A DNA stretch of 64,000 nucleotides from assembly GCA_947476745.1 (NCBI GenBank), contig CANJRG010000001.1:186001-250000 (forward strand), read 5' to 3'. Numbering within the stretch: position 1 is the stretch's first letter; every line of letters begins with the position of its first letter. Under the pieces are notes generated by a model. That model ran no database searches. It saw only the letters and a program-made list of their open reading frames with translations, and had not been told where the DNA came from. Shown here in pieces: positions 16,265 through 25,373 of the stretch. Source of the DNA: Acidimicrobiia bacterium. Its GTDB lineage: Bacteria > Actinomycetota > Acidimicrobiia > Acidimicrobiales > CAIXPF01. Made by a program: the position numbers and the translations under genes.

Positions 16265-16701
16265 CCGAGCAGGTGCGACAGACCCAGCCCGCGCTGCTGG
16301 GGCGTGCCGTCGGTCCTGAGGAGTACGGCCAGCTCGACACCTTTCCCGCCGACCCCGTCCAGACCCTGGTGGAACTGACCGGCGACGAGCTGACCGCGTT
16401 GTGTCCTGCGGTGGCGGCGATGCAGCCCGACCTGTACCGCTGGACGGTGCGCTACCGGCCGAACCGGGTCTGCATCGAGAGCAAGTCGCTCAAGCTCTAC
16501 CTGCTCACGTTTCGCGACGAACGCATCTTCGCCGAGCACCTCTGCGCCCGAATCGCCCGGGATCTCGCTGCCGTGGTCGACGCCGAGGTGACCGTGCGGC
16601 TCACCCAGAGCCGGCGCGGCGGGATCGAGACGACCACCGAGGCGGTCGCCGGCCCTGCTACTGCGATCAACCCACGCGGGGCGCTGCCCAGCGGCGGCTG
16701 A
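16261..16701 (+). CDS. queF: divergent NADPH-dependent 7-cyano-7-deazaguanine reductase (QueF type)
   Basis: 146 residues, single-module QueF length, GTG start in a GTGA overlap. The QueF NADPH motif ESKSLKLYL is intact near residue 80, and RGGIET near residue 120 matches the family's RGGI. The catalytic Cys lies in TALCP, followed by QPD, but two extra residues separate them compared with the usual CPxTGQPD. The family's FHED is FAEH here, so the His is lost and Glu kept. Normal QueF reduces preQ0 to preQ1 for queuosine; no queC, queD, queE or tgt lies nearby. Fold assignment is firm, present activity less so. Confidence 0.75.
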   Translation: MTEQVRQTQPALLGRAVGPEEYGQLDTFPADPVQTLVELTGDELTALCPAVAAMQPDLYRWTVRYRPNRVCIESKSLKLYLLTFRDERIFAEHLCARIARDLAAVVDAEVTVRLTQSRRGGIETTTEAVAGPATAINPRGALPSGG

Positions 16702-16717
16702 CGCCAGCGGCAGCCCG

Positions 16718-17719
16718 TCAGCGGACCGGGGCGGGCACCTCGGCGAACAGCTCGGCCAGGGAGCGCTGCGGGCGTGGGCCGGTGTGGCTGATGCACTCGC
16801 CGGCGGCGATCGAGCCGTACCAGCCGGCGCTGAACAGGTCCTTGCCGGTGGTGTAGCCGTAGAGGAACCCGGCGGCGTAGAGGTCGCCCGCTCCGGTGGT
16901 GTCCACCACCGGGCCCGCCGTCCACGCCGGCACCTCGATGACCTCATCGGCGGTGAGCACCACCGAGCCGGCCGCGCTGCGGGTGACACAGGCCACCTCG
17001 GCATGGCCGCGCACCCGGCGCAGAGCCTCGTCGAGGTCAGTGGTCTCGTACAGCGAGCAGATCTCAGCCTCGTTGGCGAACACGATGTCAACGTCGTGCT
17101 CGACCAGTTGCAGGAACTCCGCACGGTGACGATCGACGCAGAAGGTGTCCGACAGGGTCAGGGCGACCTTGGCCCCGGCGCCCTTGGCGACCGTCATGGC
17201 CTTGCGGATCGCAGCCTTGGCCGACTCGACGTCCCACAGGTAGCCCTCGCAATACACGACCCGACCGGCGGCCACCAGCCGTTCGTCGACGTCGTCGGGC
17301 TCCAACAGGTTCGAGATGCCGAGGCAGGTGTTCATGGTCCGCTCGGCATCGGGGGTGACCAGGATCAGACAGCGGGCCGTCGGAGGACCCTCGGATGCGA
17401 GTGCCTGCTCGTAGGTCACCCCGGCGGCCCGTAGGTCGTGGCGGAACACTTCGCCGAGCTGGTCCTGGCGCACCTTGCCCACGTAGGCGGCGGCACCGCC
17501 GAAGCTGGCGATACCGGCCATCGTATTGGCCGCTGATCCGCCGGAGGCCTCGATCGCAGGGGGCATCGAGGCGTACAACCCGACCGCCCGCTCGGCGTCG
17601 ATCAGGGTCATCGCGCCCTTGCTGAGCTCGTGGTCGGTGATGAACCCGTCCTCGACGTGGGCGATGACATCCACGATCGCGTTGCCGACACCCACCACGT
17701 CATAGCGTTCGACCGCCAC
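16718..17719 (-). CDS. PfkB-family sugar/nucleoside kinase, adenosine kinase type
   Basis: 333 residues from GTG 17719, chosen because AGGGAG lies five bases upstream; the frame is open further but unsupported. The PfkB fold is shown by VVGVGNAIVDVIA at the N-terminus, the substrate motif GGSAANTMAGIASFGG near residue 60 and the ATP/anion-hole motif DTTGAGDLYAAGF near residue 280 with catalytic Asp. Overall it resembles the bacterial adenosine-kinase/ribokinase-like group in which the Mycobacterium adenosine kinase is also a PfkB protein. Adenosine salvage would suit the phosphorylases and nucleoside importer in this window, but other nucleosides or sugars remain possible. Confidence 0.75.
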   Translation of the reverse strand: MAVERYDVVGVGNAIVDVIAHVEDGFITDHELSKGAMTLIDAERAVGLYASMPPAIEASGGSAANTMAGIASFGGAAAYVGKVRQDQLGEVFRHDLRAAGVTYEQALASEGPPTARCLILVTPDAERTMNTCLGISNLLEPDDVDERLVAAGRVVYCEGYLWDVESAKAAIRKAMTVAKGAGAKVALTLSDTFCVDRHRAEFLQLVEHDVDIVFANEAEICSLYETTDLDEALRRVRGHAEVACVTRSAAGSVVLTADEVIEVPAWTAGPVVDTTGAGDLYAAGFLYGYTTGKDLFSAGWYGSIAAGECISHTGPRPQRSLAELFAEVPAPVR

Positions 17720-17725
17720 CGCGTC

Positions 17726-17757
17726 TCCCTGCACTCGATCGTCCCTGCACTCGACCG
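17726..17757 (-). repeat. 16-bp tandem duplication covering the kinase ribosome-binding site
   Basis: Two adjacent copies of CGRTCGAGTGCAGGGA (minus strand), differing at one base, lie immediately before the adenosine-kinase-type gene. Each copy carries the AGGGA that serves as Shine-Dalgarno for the chosen GTG. Confidence 0.8.
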
Positions 17758-18081
17758 TCGGTGTTCCCAGCGGCGCCGACGCCCGACGGCCCCTGCGCTG
17801 CACGGTCCGAGCAGCAGACGGTGCGTGCTGCGGACCGGTCGGCCCGACCGTCACCGACCGTATCCCGACCCGCGGTCACGCTACCGGAGTCCGTCCGGCG
17901 TGCCGAGGAGGCGCAAGACCCGGGAACCGGTAGCCGGTGTTCGGCCCGCGTCCGCCTTCAAGTCGGCGCCGCGACCCGTCGATGTTCCGGAGGTGATGCC
18001 GCGCATTGGACAAGCCACCGTCGGGACCGTTCCGCATATCGTGCACGAGTCGACCGTTGTACAAACGGCGGTGATGGCGTG
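17758..18081. other. 324-base gap between divergent genes
   Basis: No gene or RNA is recognisable. The stretch must hold the promoters for the kinase (leftward) and the repeat-rich GGDEF-like protein (rightward). TTGGAC at 18006-18011 and CATATC at 18035-18040 look promoter-like, but the spacing of 23 is too long to trust. Confidence 0.6.
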
Positions 18082-19890
18082 ATGTCGACCTCCGACCTGC
18101 TCTCGAACGCCGCGGTCCTGCCGCTCGCCGCTGCCGGCCTGCTCGGTGCGCTGTCGGGCGGCCTGTTCGCCGCGCTGTTCACCCGACGCGGTGCCCGCAA
18201 GGCAGCCCGAAGCCGGGAAATCGAATGGGCCGAAGCGGCCGCCGCGGTCGAGGACCAGCCGGCGACGACCCTTTCGGCAGGCCAACACCTGCCGTGGGGC
18301 GAGCCCCGCATCAGCGGCCATCAGGCTGGCGACCTGGCCGGCACCTACGAACCCGACCAGCACGCGCCAGCGGCCTACGACGTGGTTACCTACGAGTCCC
18401 CGGCGTATGAGCCCCCTGCCTACGAGCCCGCGGCGTACGGATCTCCGGCGTACGCGACTCCTGCCTACGAGCCCGCGGCCTATGCGGCCCCCGCCTATGC
18501 GGCCCCCGCCTATGCGGCCCCGGCCTTTGCGGCCCCCGCCTATGCGGCCCCGGCGTACGAGTCCCCGGCGTACGAGCCAGCGGCCCATGCGGCTCCTGCC
18601 ACCGACCCCTACGCCTGGCAGGACCCGTCAGCGGCAATCGACGCGCCCCCGATCCACCCGGCGCCGCCGATCCACCCGACCGCGGTCCACCCCCAGGGCA
18701 CCGAGCCCTTCGTGCCCGCCGCCTTCGCCACTGCGGCGCCCATCCCCCCTGCGTACCTACCGCCGAGCGCTGCGTTCGAAGCACCCGCCGGCCACCAGGG
18801 TCCGGCGACGCCCGTCGCCCCTGCCGGCGACCACTGGTCCGGCGCCTACCAACCCTCTGCTCCGACTGCTCCCGCCTACCAGCCCTCTGCTCCGACTGCT
18901 CCCGCCTACCAGCCGGAACCCGAGTACCAGGCAGCGTTCGGGTATCGACCGGTGCCCGGGTACCAGGCAGCGCCCGTCGACCAGTTCGCCCGGGCGTACC
19001 CGGAACCGACCGACGCGGGCCACAACTCGCCCACCTACCAGACACCCGCCGGCTACCAGCCCCCCGCACCCCCCCAACCGCCCACCTACCAGACACCCGC
19101 CGGCTACCAGCCACCCGACGGCCCGCCCGAGAGTTGGCCGGCATGGGCACCGCCGTACCCCGACCAGGGGCTGAGGGCTGTGCAGCCGTCAGCCGCCGCA
19201 CCGGCACCGCCGATGACCCGTCCACCGCACCTCGGTGGACCGGCCGAAGGTGCGCCGGCCGGCTACCCCGGCGAGCCCGCCCACCCGTCGTACCTCCCCA
19301 GCGCCCCGACGGCCATCGCCGAGGTGGCCCGGATCCCCCGCCGCCGCCGCGACGACTTCCTCCCTGACGCGGCACCCGCCGTCGAGCCGCTTCCGCAGGC
19401 CGATCTGCCTCCGGGTTTCACCGACCCCATCACCGGCCTTCCACTCGCCGAGGCCATGCGAGCCGACATCGAGATGCGGGCCACGGACTTCCGGACCTTC
19501 ACCGTGGTGGTCTGCCATCCGATGATGGCCATGACAACCCCCGGCGGCTCGATCAACGCCTCACCCAACGCCCCCTTCGGCCAGGAGGAGGTCCGGGTTT
19601 TCGCCGGTGTCCTACGGGACACGCTGCGCCAGCGAGACATCGTCGGCCGCTACGACGACCGGCTTTTCCTGTTGTTCCTGCCCCGCTGCAAGGCGGAGGA
19701 GGTCGGCGTCCCGATGCAGCGCATCCGGACCAACCTGCTCGCCGCCCAGCCCGGTCGGCAGCAGTGGGTCGACATCACCTTCGGTGCCGCCGCCGGGCAG
19801 ATCGGCGAGTCCGTCGACGGGCCGTTGCGCACGGCTTATGCCGACCTGTTGCGCCGCAACGCCGGGCCGGCCTGGTTCCTCGAGACCTGA
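18082..19890 (+). CDS. membrane-anchored Pro/Ala/Tyr repeat protein with degenerate GGDEF-like domain
   Basis: 602 residues from ATG 18082 (a GTG directly before it is possible). Residues 12-36 form one membrane helix followed by RRGARKAARSR, so the rest is probably cytoplasmic. Residues 90-430 are low-complexity: about a dozen PAYxx pentapeptides, then repeats such as YQPSAPTAPA and TYQTPAGYQP. The C-terminal 160 residues resemble GGDEF: DPITGLPLAEAM corresponds to the opening motif and VGRYDDRLFLLFLP to GRYGGDEFxxxLP, but the GG-D/E-EF signature is lost. Cyclic-di-GMP synthesis is therefore unlikely. A regulatory, scaffold or polar role is a guess. Confidence 0.65.
   Translation: MSTSDLLSNAAVLPLAAAGLLGALSGGLFAALFTRRGARKAARSREIEWAEAAAAVEDQPATTLSAGQHLPWGEPRISGHQAGDLAGTYEPDQHAPAAYDVVTYESPAYEPPAYEPAAYGSPAYATPAYEPAAYAAPAYAAPAYAAPAFAAPAYAAPAYESPAYEPAAHAAPATDPYAWQDPSAAIDAPPIHPAPPIHPTAVHPQGTEPFVPAAFATAAPIPPAYLPPSAAFEAPAGHQGPATPVAPAGDHWSGAYQPSAPTAPAYQPSAPTAPAYQPEPEYQAAFGYRPVPGYQAAPVDQFARAYPEPTDAGHNSPTYQTPAGYQPPAPPQPPTYQTPAGYQPPDGPPESWPAWAPPYPDQGLRAVQPSAAAPAPPMTRPPHLGGPAEGAPAGYPGEPAHPSYLPSAPTAIAEVARIPRRRRDDFLPDAAPAVEPLPQADLPPGFTDPITGLPLAEAMRADIEMRATDFRTFTVVVCHPMMAMTTPGGSINASPNAPFGQEEVRVFAGVLRDTLRQRDIVGRYDDRLFLLFLPRCKAEEVGVPMQRIRTNLLAAQPGRQQWVDITFGAAAGQIGESVDGPLRTAYADLLRRNAGPAWFLET
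18391..18600 (+). repeat. 15-bp period coding repeat (PAYxx pentapeptides)
   Basis: Imperfect copies of a 15-base unit such as GCCTATGCGGCCCCC, strictly in frame with the GGDEF-like protein and encoding Pro-Ala-Tyr plus two variable residues (EP, AA, ES). Three copies around 18480-18525 are nearly identical, suggesting recent slippage. Confidence 0.9.
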
Positions 19891-19974
19891 TCGGAGGGTC
19901 CTGCCGCGACGCGTCAGGACCCTCCGGTCGGCCTCGCTGCCTCGCGGTGGGACAGACGCAGTTAGGCTTCGGGT

Positions 19975-22497
19975 GTGAGCGCCAACCCGCACCGGCTGTC
20001 CCGCAACGTCCGACCCATCCACTACCGCCTGGTGCTGGAACCGGACCTGGCTACCGCCACCTTCTTCGGCAGCCAGGACATCACCCTCGCCGTCGACGAA
20101 CCGGTCCGGCAGCTCGTCCTCAACGCCGTCGACCTCGCCATCGACCAAGCCTGGCTCATCACCCCTGGCGGACAACGCGTGGAGCTGTCGATCGAGGTCG
20201 ACCCCGGCACCGAGCGGGTCACGTTCGGGGCCGAACGGACCCTCGAGGTCGGCAACCACCAGCTGCACACCCGGTTCTGCGGCGAGCTGAACGACAAGCT
20301 GCGCGGCTTCTACCGCTCGACCTTCAAGGACCACAAGGGCGACCAGCGCACCATCGCCACCACCCAGTTCGAGTCCACCAACGCGCGCCGCGCCTTTCCC
20401 TGCTGGGACGAGCCCGACTTCAAGGCCACCTTCGGCGTCACCCTGGTCATCGACCCCGAGCTGCTCGCGGTGTCCTGCAGCAAGGAGACCGGACGGGTAG
20501 CCAGGCCGGACGGACGGGTCGAGGTGGCCTTCGCCGACACCATGGTGATGTCCACCTACCTCGTCGCCTTCGTCGTAGGGCCGCTCGAAGCCACCGAGCC
20601 GATCGACGTCAACGGCACGCCGCTGCGGGTCGTGCACCCGATCGGCCAGGCCCATCTCACCCCCTTCGCCCTCGACTGCGGGGCGTTCTGCCTGCGCTAC
20701 TTCGAGGAGTACTTCGGCATCCCCTACCCCGGCGACAAGCTGGACCTGGTGGCCGTGCCCGATTTCGCCTTCGGTGCCATGGAGAACCTCGGCTGTGTCA
20801 CCTTCCGCGAGGTCCTGCTGCTGATCGACCCGGAGGCCGCAACCCAGCCCGAGCTGCAACGGGCGGCCGACGTGATCGCCCACGAGCTGGCCCACATGTG
20901 GTTCGGCGACCTCGTCACCATGCAGTGGTGGGAAGGCCTGTGGCTGAAGGAGGCCTTCGCCACCTTCATGGAGATGAAGGCCACCGACGCCTACCGCCCC
21001 GATTGGTGCCGCTGGGTCGACTTCGGCCAGTCCAAGTCGGCGGCGTACGACACCGACGCCCTGGAAACCACCCGACCGATCGAGTACGAGGTCGTCTCAC
21101 CGGTGGACGCCGAAGGTATGTACGACATCCTCACCTACGAGAAGGGGGCCGCCGTGGTCCGCATGCTCGAGCAGTACCTAGGTGAAGACGCTTTCCGCCG
21201 GGGCGTGCAGCTCTACCTGAACCGCCATGCGCACGCCAACACCCGCACCACCGACCTGTGGGACGCGCTCGAGGTGGCCACCGGCCAGCCGGTGCGGGCG
21301 GTCATGGACAGTTGGATCTTCCAGGGCGGTTTCCCGATGCTGTCCGGTGAGCTCACCGAGGGTCGGCTCACCATCACCCAGCAGCACTTCCGCTATCGGG
21401 GGACCGGCCCCAACCTTTTCGCCGTGCCGGTCATCGTGGACGCGGTCCGCGGCATCAGCCGCGAGACCCACCGGCTCCTGCTGGACGGAAAGCGCGCCGA
21501 ACTCGATCTCGCCGGAGCCGACGCCGTGGTGCTCAATGCCGGGGCGCACGGCTTCTACCGCAGCCGCTACGAGGGCAACGGGCTTCGTTCGCTGACCGAA
21601 GCTGCCCAGGAGCTGCTGACGCCGGTCGAGCGCTACACCCTGATCGACGACGCCTATGCCGCCATGCTGGCCGGACAGGTCCACGCCACCGACGTGCTGT
21701 CCCTGTGCCGAAGCCTCGCCGGCGACGACGACCTCACGGTATGGCAACGCATCGCCGCCGCCCTCGGCGGTCTGGCTCGTCTCCTCGACCCCGCGGAGCT
21801 CGGCCCGTTCCAGGCCGCCGTACGTGGCCTCTGCATGCCCGCCCTCGACATCGCCGGGTGGGCGGCCGCCACGGGGGAAACCGACCGCGAGCGAGAGCTC
21901 CGAGCGGGGCTGTTCACCCTGGCCGGCACCACCGGCAACGACGCGTCGGTGAACGAGCGCGCCGCGACACTGCATCGCACCGGTGTCGCCGACCCGTCGC
22001 TCGGCGCAGCGGCGGTGGCGGTGCTCGCCCATCGCGGCGGCAGGGCCGACTGGGAGGACTTCCGTTCCCACCTCGACACCAGCACCACCCCGCAGGAGCT
22101 GCGCCGGTACACCTTCGCCCTCGCCGACTTCCCCGACCTCGAGCTCACCCGCACAGCGCTCCAGCTGTGCCTCGACGGGGTCATCAAGTCCCAGGACGGG
22201 CCGTTCGTGGTGGCCCGGGCGCTGGCCAACCGCACCGTCGCGCCGTCGGCCTGGGCGTGGGTAGAAGCGAACTGGGACGGGCTGAATGCCCGGTTCCCCT
22301 CCAACACGATCTCGCGCATGCTGAGCACGATCACCACCATCACCGATCCGGCACTGGCGGACGCGGTGAACACCTTCCTCGATACCCATCCCGTGCCCCA
22401 GGGCGCCAAGACGGTCATCCAAAACCGGGAGAAGATGCAGGTGATGGTCTCGGTGGCCGCACGCGAGCGGGCATTGCTGGCCGCCTCGCTGCGCTGA
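19975..22497 (+). CDS. pepN: aminopeptidase N, M1 metallopeptidase family
   Basis: 840 residues from GTG 19975. The N-terminal beta domain is followed by the exopeptidase motif FGAMENLG near residue 263 and the zinc site HELAHMWFGDLVTMQWWEGL near residue 302, in which two His and the second Glu bind zinc. A catalytic Tyr lies in the MYDILTYEKGAA segment near residue 385. The last 350 residues form the helical ERAP1-type C-terminal domain. The enzyme removes N-terminal amino acids from peptides; no signal peptide is seen, so it is cytoplasmic. The metallophosphoesterase starts 11 bases after the stop. Confidence 0.95.
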   Translation: MSANPHRLSRNVRPIHYRLVLEPDLATATFFGSQDITLAVDEPVRQLVLNAVDLAIDQAWLITPGGQRVELSIEVDPGTERVTFGAERTLEVGNHQLHTRFCGELNDKLRGFYRSTFKDHKGDQRTIATTQFESTNARRAFPCWDEPDFKATFGVTLVIDPELLAVSCSKETGRVARPDGRVEVAFADTMVMSTYLVAFVVGPLEATEPIDVNGTPLRVVHPIGQAHLTPFALDCGAFCLRYFEEYFGIPYPGDKLDLVAVPDFAFGAMENLGCVTFREVLLLIDPEAATQPELQRAADVIAHELAHMWFGDLVTMQWWEGLWLKEAFATFMEMKATDAYRPDWCRWVDFGQSKSAAYDTDALETTRPIEYEVVSPVDAEGMYDILTYEKGAAVVRMLEQYLGEDAFRRGVQLYLNRHAHANTRTTDLWDALEVATGQPVRAVMDSWIFQGGFPMLSGELTEGRLTITQQHFRYRGTGPNLFAVPVIVDAVRGISRETHRLLLDGKRAELDLAGADAVVLNAGAHGFYRSRYEGNGLRSLTEAAQELLTPVERYTLIDDAYAAMLAGQVHATDVLSLCRSLAGDDDLTVWQRIAAALGGLARLLDPAELGPFQAAVRGLCMPALDIAGWAAATGETDRERELRAGLFTLAGTTGNDASVNERAATLHRTGVADPSLGAAAVAVLAHRGGRADWEDFRSHLDTSTTPQELRRYTFALADFPDLELTRTALQLCLDGVIKSQDGPFVVARALANRTVAPSAWAWVEANWDGLNARFPSNTISRMLSTITTITDPALADAVNTFLDTHPVPQGAKTVIQNREKMQVMVSVAARERALLAASLR

Positions 22498-22508
22498 ACC
22501 CCGCTGGC

Positions 22509-23681
22509 ATGGCGGGCATCGCCCGGGGTCTGCAGCGAGTCCATCTCGCCGCGGTGGAGGACACCGCGGCCCAGCTCACCTTCTGGGCTCCCCCCGGCGA
22601 GATCGAGTTGCGCCGGCCCGGGCGGTCCGAAACCCTCTGCCACCCCGGGGGCCCTGGCGCGGTGGAGCTCGACGGGCTGACCCCGGCCACCACCGTCGAG
22701 GTGGTCCTGCGTCGTGAGACGGTCACCGCCACCATCGCCGTGCGCACCCTCACCACCCCACCGGGTGCGGCCCTGTGCCGGGTCGCCACCGTGAGCGACC
22801 TGCACCTCGGCGCCGAGTCCCATGGCATCGCCGGCGGGCTGCGTGAGCGTTTCCCCCGCGGCGACCACGGTGGCTCCCTACTCGGCGATCCGGCGCCCGT
22901 GCGCTGTGCCCGTGGAGCCCTCGTCGCCGCCGGGCGCTGGGGTGCCGAGGCGCTGGTGGGCAAGGGCGACCTGACCCATCACGGCCGGCCCGAGGAGTGG
23001 CAGCAACTCGGCCGGCTGCTCGCCGAGCACGCCGGATCCATGACCTGTGTCGGTGTCCCCGGCAACCACGACAAGCCGCTCATCGACGACCGCGGCCGCC
23101 TGCCTGCCATGCGGGATGCCGGCCTGCGCACCGCCGACGTCGAGATCCTCGATCTCGACGGCGCCCGGATCATCGCGTTCGACTCGGCCGAGGCGGGCCA
23201 CCGGCTCGGCACCGTGGCACGCCACGCCGCCACGGTCGTCGACGCCGCCGCCGAGGCTCGCCGCGACGGGCGGGCCGTGCTGGTGTTCCTCCACCATCCG
23301 CTGGAACGGTCACCGGTACGCAAGCCCCATACCCGAGGCGTGGCGTGGAGCCACGGCCGACGTTTCGCCGCCGACCTCGCCCGGGCCAATCCGCGGGCGC
23401 TGCTCAGCGCCGGTCACACCCATCGCAACCGCCGCCGCGACATCGGCACGGTGGTCCACACCGAGGTCGGCTCGACCAAGGACTGGCCAGGGGTGTGGGG
23501 CGGGTACGCCGTGCACGAGGGCGGGATCCGTCAGGTGGTCCGCAGGATCACCGCCGCCGACGCCATCGGCTGGATCGACGACTCCCGGTGGGCGGCCGCA
23601 GGGCTGTGGTGGCCTTACAGCCCCGGCAGGCTTGCCGATCGCTGTTTCACCCACGACTGGCCGACGGGGCCCGGCAGATGA
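22509..23681 (+). CDS. calcineurin-like metallophosphoesterase with N-terminal beta-sandwich domain
   Basis: 390 residues, ATG start soon after pepN. Residues 1-90 look like a fibronectin-III-type sandwich (LTFWAPPGEIEL, LDGLTPATTVEVVLR). The phosphoesterase motifs follow in order: VSDLHLG near residue 98, GKGDLTHHG near 155, PGNHDK near 187, FLHHPLE near 260 and SAGHTHRN near 300, together giving the complete dimetal site. The family includes cyclic nucleotide and phospholipid phosphodiesterases; the substrate is unknown. It shares 35 bases with the end of the convergent Nudix gene. Confidence 0.85.
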   Translation: MAGIARGLQRVHLAAVEDTAAQLTFWAPPGEIELRRPGRSETLCHPGGPGAVELDGLTPATTVEVVLRRETVTATIAVRTLTTPPGAALCRVATVSDLHLGAESHGIAGGLRERFPRGDHGGSLLGDPAPVRCARGALVAAGRWGAEALVGKGDLTHHGRPEEWQQLGRLLAEHAGSMTCVGVPGNHDKPLIDDRGRLPAMRDAGLRTADVEILDLDGARIIAFDSAEAGHRLGTVARHAATVVDAAAEARRDGRAVLVFLHHPLERSPVRKPHTRGVAWSHGRRFAADLARANPRALLSAGHTHRNRRRDIGTVVHTEVGSTKDWPGVWGGYAVHEGGIRQVVRRITAADAIGWIDDSRWAAAGLWWPYSPGRLADRCFTHDWPTGPGR

Positions 23682-24168
23682 GCGGCAGCACGCAATGCAG
23701 CGAGTCGGGGCAGACGGTCCGGCCGAGGCTCCAGCGCACCAGGTTCGCCCGCGGCACGCGATCGACGGCAACCACCTCGCCGTCGCGGGCCGACACCGAC
23801 CGGTCGGTACGTACGAGATAGGCCCGGCCGAGCAACGCCACCCGCTCGTCGCCGAAGGCGAACGGCCCACCCATCGGGGCCGGCTCGACGGCCTCGAGGC
23901 CGGTCTCCTCGACGAGTTCCCGCCGGGCGGCGTCGGCCCAGCTCTCCCCGGCCGCGACCACGCCGCCGAAACAGACGTCCCAGGCCGAGGGCCACACGTC
24001 CTTCCACGCCGCCCGTTGGTGCACCACCACTCGGTCCTGCCCGTCGATGACGGCGACGAACACGGCCCGGTGCAGCAGACGCTCCCGCCGCATCCGCTCA
24101 CGGCGAACGACGGCGATGACCTCGTCGTCCTCACCGACCCAGTCGACGAGCTCGTCCGGGCCGGTCAT
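23647..24168 (-). CDS. Nudix hydrolase family protein
   Basis: 173 residues from ATG 24168, overlapping the reductase stop as ATGA. The Nudix box runs from about residue 68: GGVVAAGESWADAARRELVEETG, that is Gx5Ex7REVxEExG-like with the catalytic Glu residues kept (described here in part to respect length limits). The domain begins after about 30 residues with RAVFVAVIDGQDRVVVHQR, as in the IPP-isomerase-like/NUDT group (YfcD type). Hydrolysis of a nucleoside diphosphate derivative is expected. As the last gene of the ferredoxin-reductase-Nudix unit, its link to redox partners is unclear. Confidence 0.85.
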   Translation of the reverse strand: MTGPDELVDWVGEDDEVIAVVRRERMRRERLLHRAVFVAVIDGQDRVVVHQRAAWKDVWPSAWDVCFGGVVAAGESWADAARRELVEETGLEAVEPAPMGGPFAFGDERVALLGRAYLVRTDRSVSARDGEVVAVDRVPRANLVRWSLGRTVCPDSLHCVLPLICRAPSASRG

Positions 24169-25370
24169 ATCCAGGTTGCGGCCAGTTCTCTGGCCTCGTC
24201 CCACGGGCAGCCGCGGGCGATCAGCCCACGGGACTGCACGATGTGGCGGGGCCGGTTCATCCCGAACGCCGCGACGAGACGGCCGGCCCGGCCGTACATG
24301 GCGACGAAGCGACGTTCCTCGAGCGTTCCGCCCGCGATGTGCATCTGATCGGCACCGGTTGCCCGACCGGCCATCTGCAGCTTGCGGTCGTACTGGTCCG
24401 ACCAGAACCACGGCACCGGGGCGAAGACCTCGGCGGGGTCCCAGTCCTCGCCGGCCAGCAGACGCCGGGCGACGAACGCCCCCATGTCGATGGCATTGTC
24501 CCAGTGCTCGACGCGCATCGAGTCGCCGAAGAACAGCGCATTGGGCCAGCGGGCGATGTCACCCGCCGCCACCACACCGGGGGCGGCGAGACCGGTGCCG
24601 TCGCAGACCACCCCATCGGCGATGGCAAGCCCGGAACCCTCGAGCCACCCGGTCGCCGGGGACACCCCGACCCCGACCACCACCACAGCAGCGTCGACGG
24701 TGGTGCCGTCGTCGAGGGTCACCGCACCGGGCCCGTCGCGCCCCACCACGGCGGTGCCGAGACGGAGATCGACCCCGTGCTCGCGGTGCAGCGCGGCGCA
24801 CACGGCCCCGATCTCGGCCCCGACCGCTCGCTCGAGTGGCACGGCCGCCGCTTCCACCAGAACGACGTCGCGTCCTGACTGGCGGCAGGTGGCAGCGACC
24901 TCGGCGCCGATGAACCCCGCGCCGACCACCAGCACCGGGCCGGGCCGACGGTCGAGATCGGCACGCAACGCCCGGGCATCGGCGAGCGTCCGCAGGGCAT
25001 GCACGCCGTCGCCGACGGGCAGCGACGGCAGCGTCCGCACGTCGGCGCCCCCGGCGAGGACCAGGCCGTCGAAAGCCACCTCGCTGCCGTCGTCGAGGTC
25101 GACCGTCCGGTCCGCGAGCCGCAGCGCGGTCGCTCGACGGCCCAGACGCCAGGTGATCCCCAGGGTCTCGCGGTCCGCCACACCGGCCAGAACGACCTTG
25201 CTCTCGTCGCCGGTGGCCAGGAAGGCCTTGGACAACGGCGGGCGGTCGTAGGGCGGTTCGGCCTCCGCCCCGATGACGGTCAGCTCGCCGTCGAATCCCT
25301 CACGGCGCAGCGTTGTGGCCGCATGCCAGCCGGCCAGGGACGCCCCGACCACCGCTATGCGCCGCAACAC
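24165..25370 (-). CDS. NAD(P)H-dependent ferredoxin reductase (FAD, rubredoxin/putidaredoxin reductase type)
   Basis: 401 residues from a GTG start. FAD-binding GASLAG lies at residues 9-14 and PYDRPPLSK near residue 41. The NAD(P)H-binding GAGFIGAEVA is near residue 152 and the second FAD contact AAGDIARWPN near residue 268. The C-terminal domain from about 300 is the reductase-type interface domain. Such enzymes pass electrons from NAD(P)H to small ferredoxins that serve cytochromes P450 or other oxygenases. The ferredoxin gene ends 3 bases upstream, so the two clearly form a redox pair; no P450 is in the window. Confidence 0.9.
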   Translation of the reverse strand: MLRRIAVVGASLAGWHAATTLRREGFDGELTVIGAEAEPPYDRPPLSKAFLATGDESKVVLAGVADRETLGITWRLGRRATALRLADRTVDLDDGSEVAFDGLVLAGGADVRTLPSLPVGDGVHALRTLADARALRADLDRRPGPVLVVGAGFIGAEVAATCRQSGRDVVLVEAAAVPLERAVGAEIGAVCAALHREHGVDLRLGTAVVGRDGPGAVTLDDGTTVDAAVVVVGVGVSPATGWLEGSGLAIADGVVCDGTGLAAPGVVAAGDIARWPNALFFGDSMRVEHWDNAIDMGAFVARRLLAGEDWDPAEVFAPVPWFWSDQYDRKLQMAGRATGADQMHIAGGTLEERRFVAMYGRAGRLVAAFGMNRPRHIVQSRGLIARGCPWDEARELAATWI

Positions 25371-25373
25371 CGC

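Noticed and set aside
18391-18600. CRISPR-like regular repeats
   Set aside because: The 15-base period is codon-phased, has no spacers and encodes PAYxx units of a protein.
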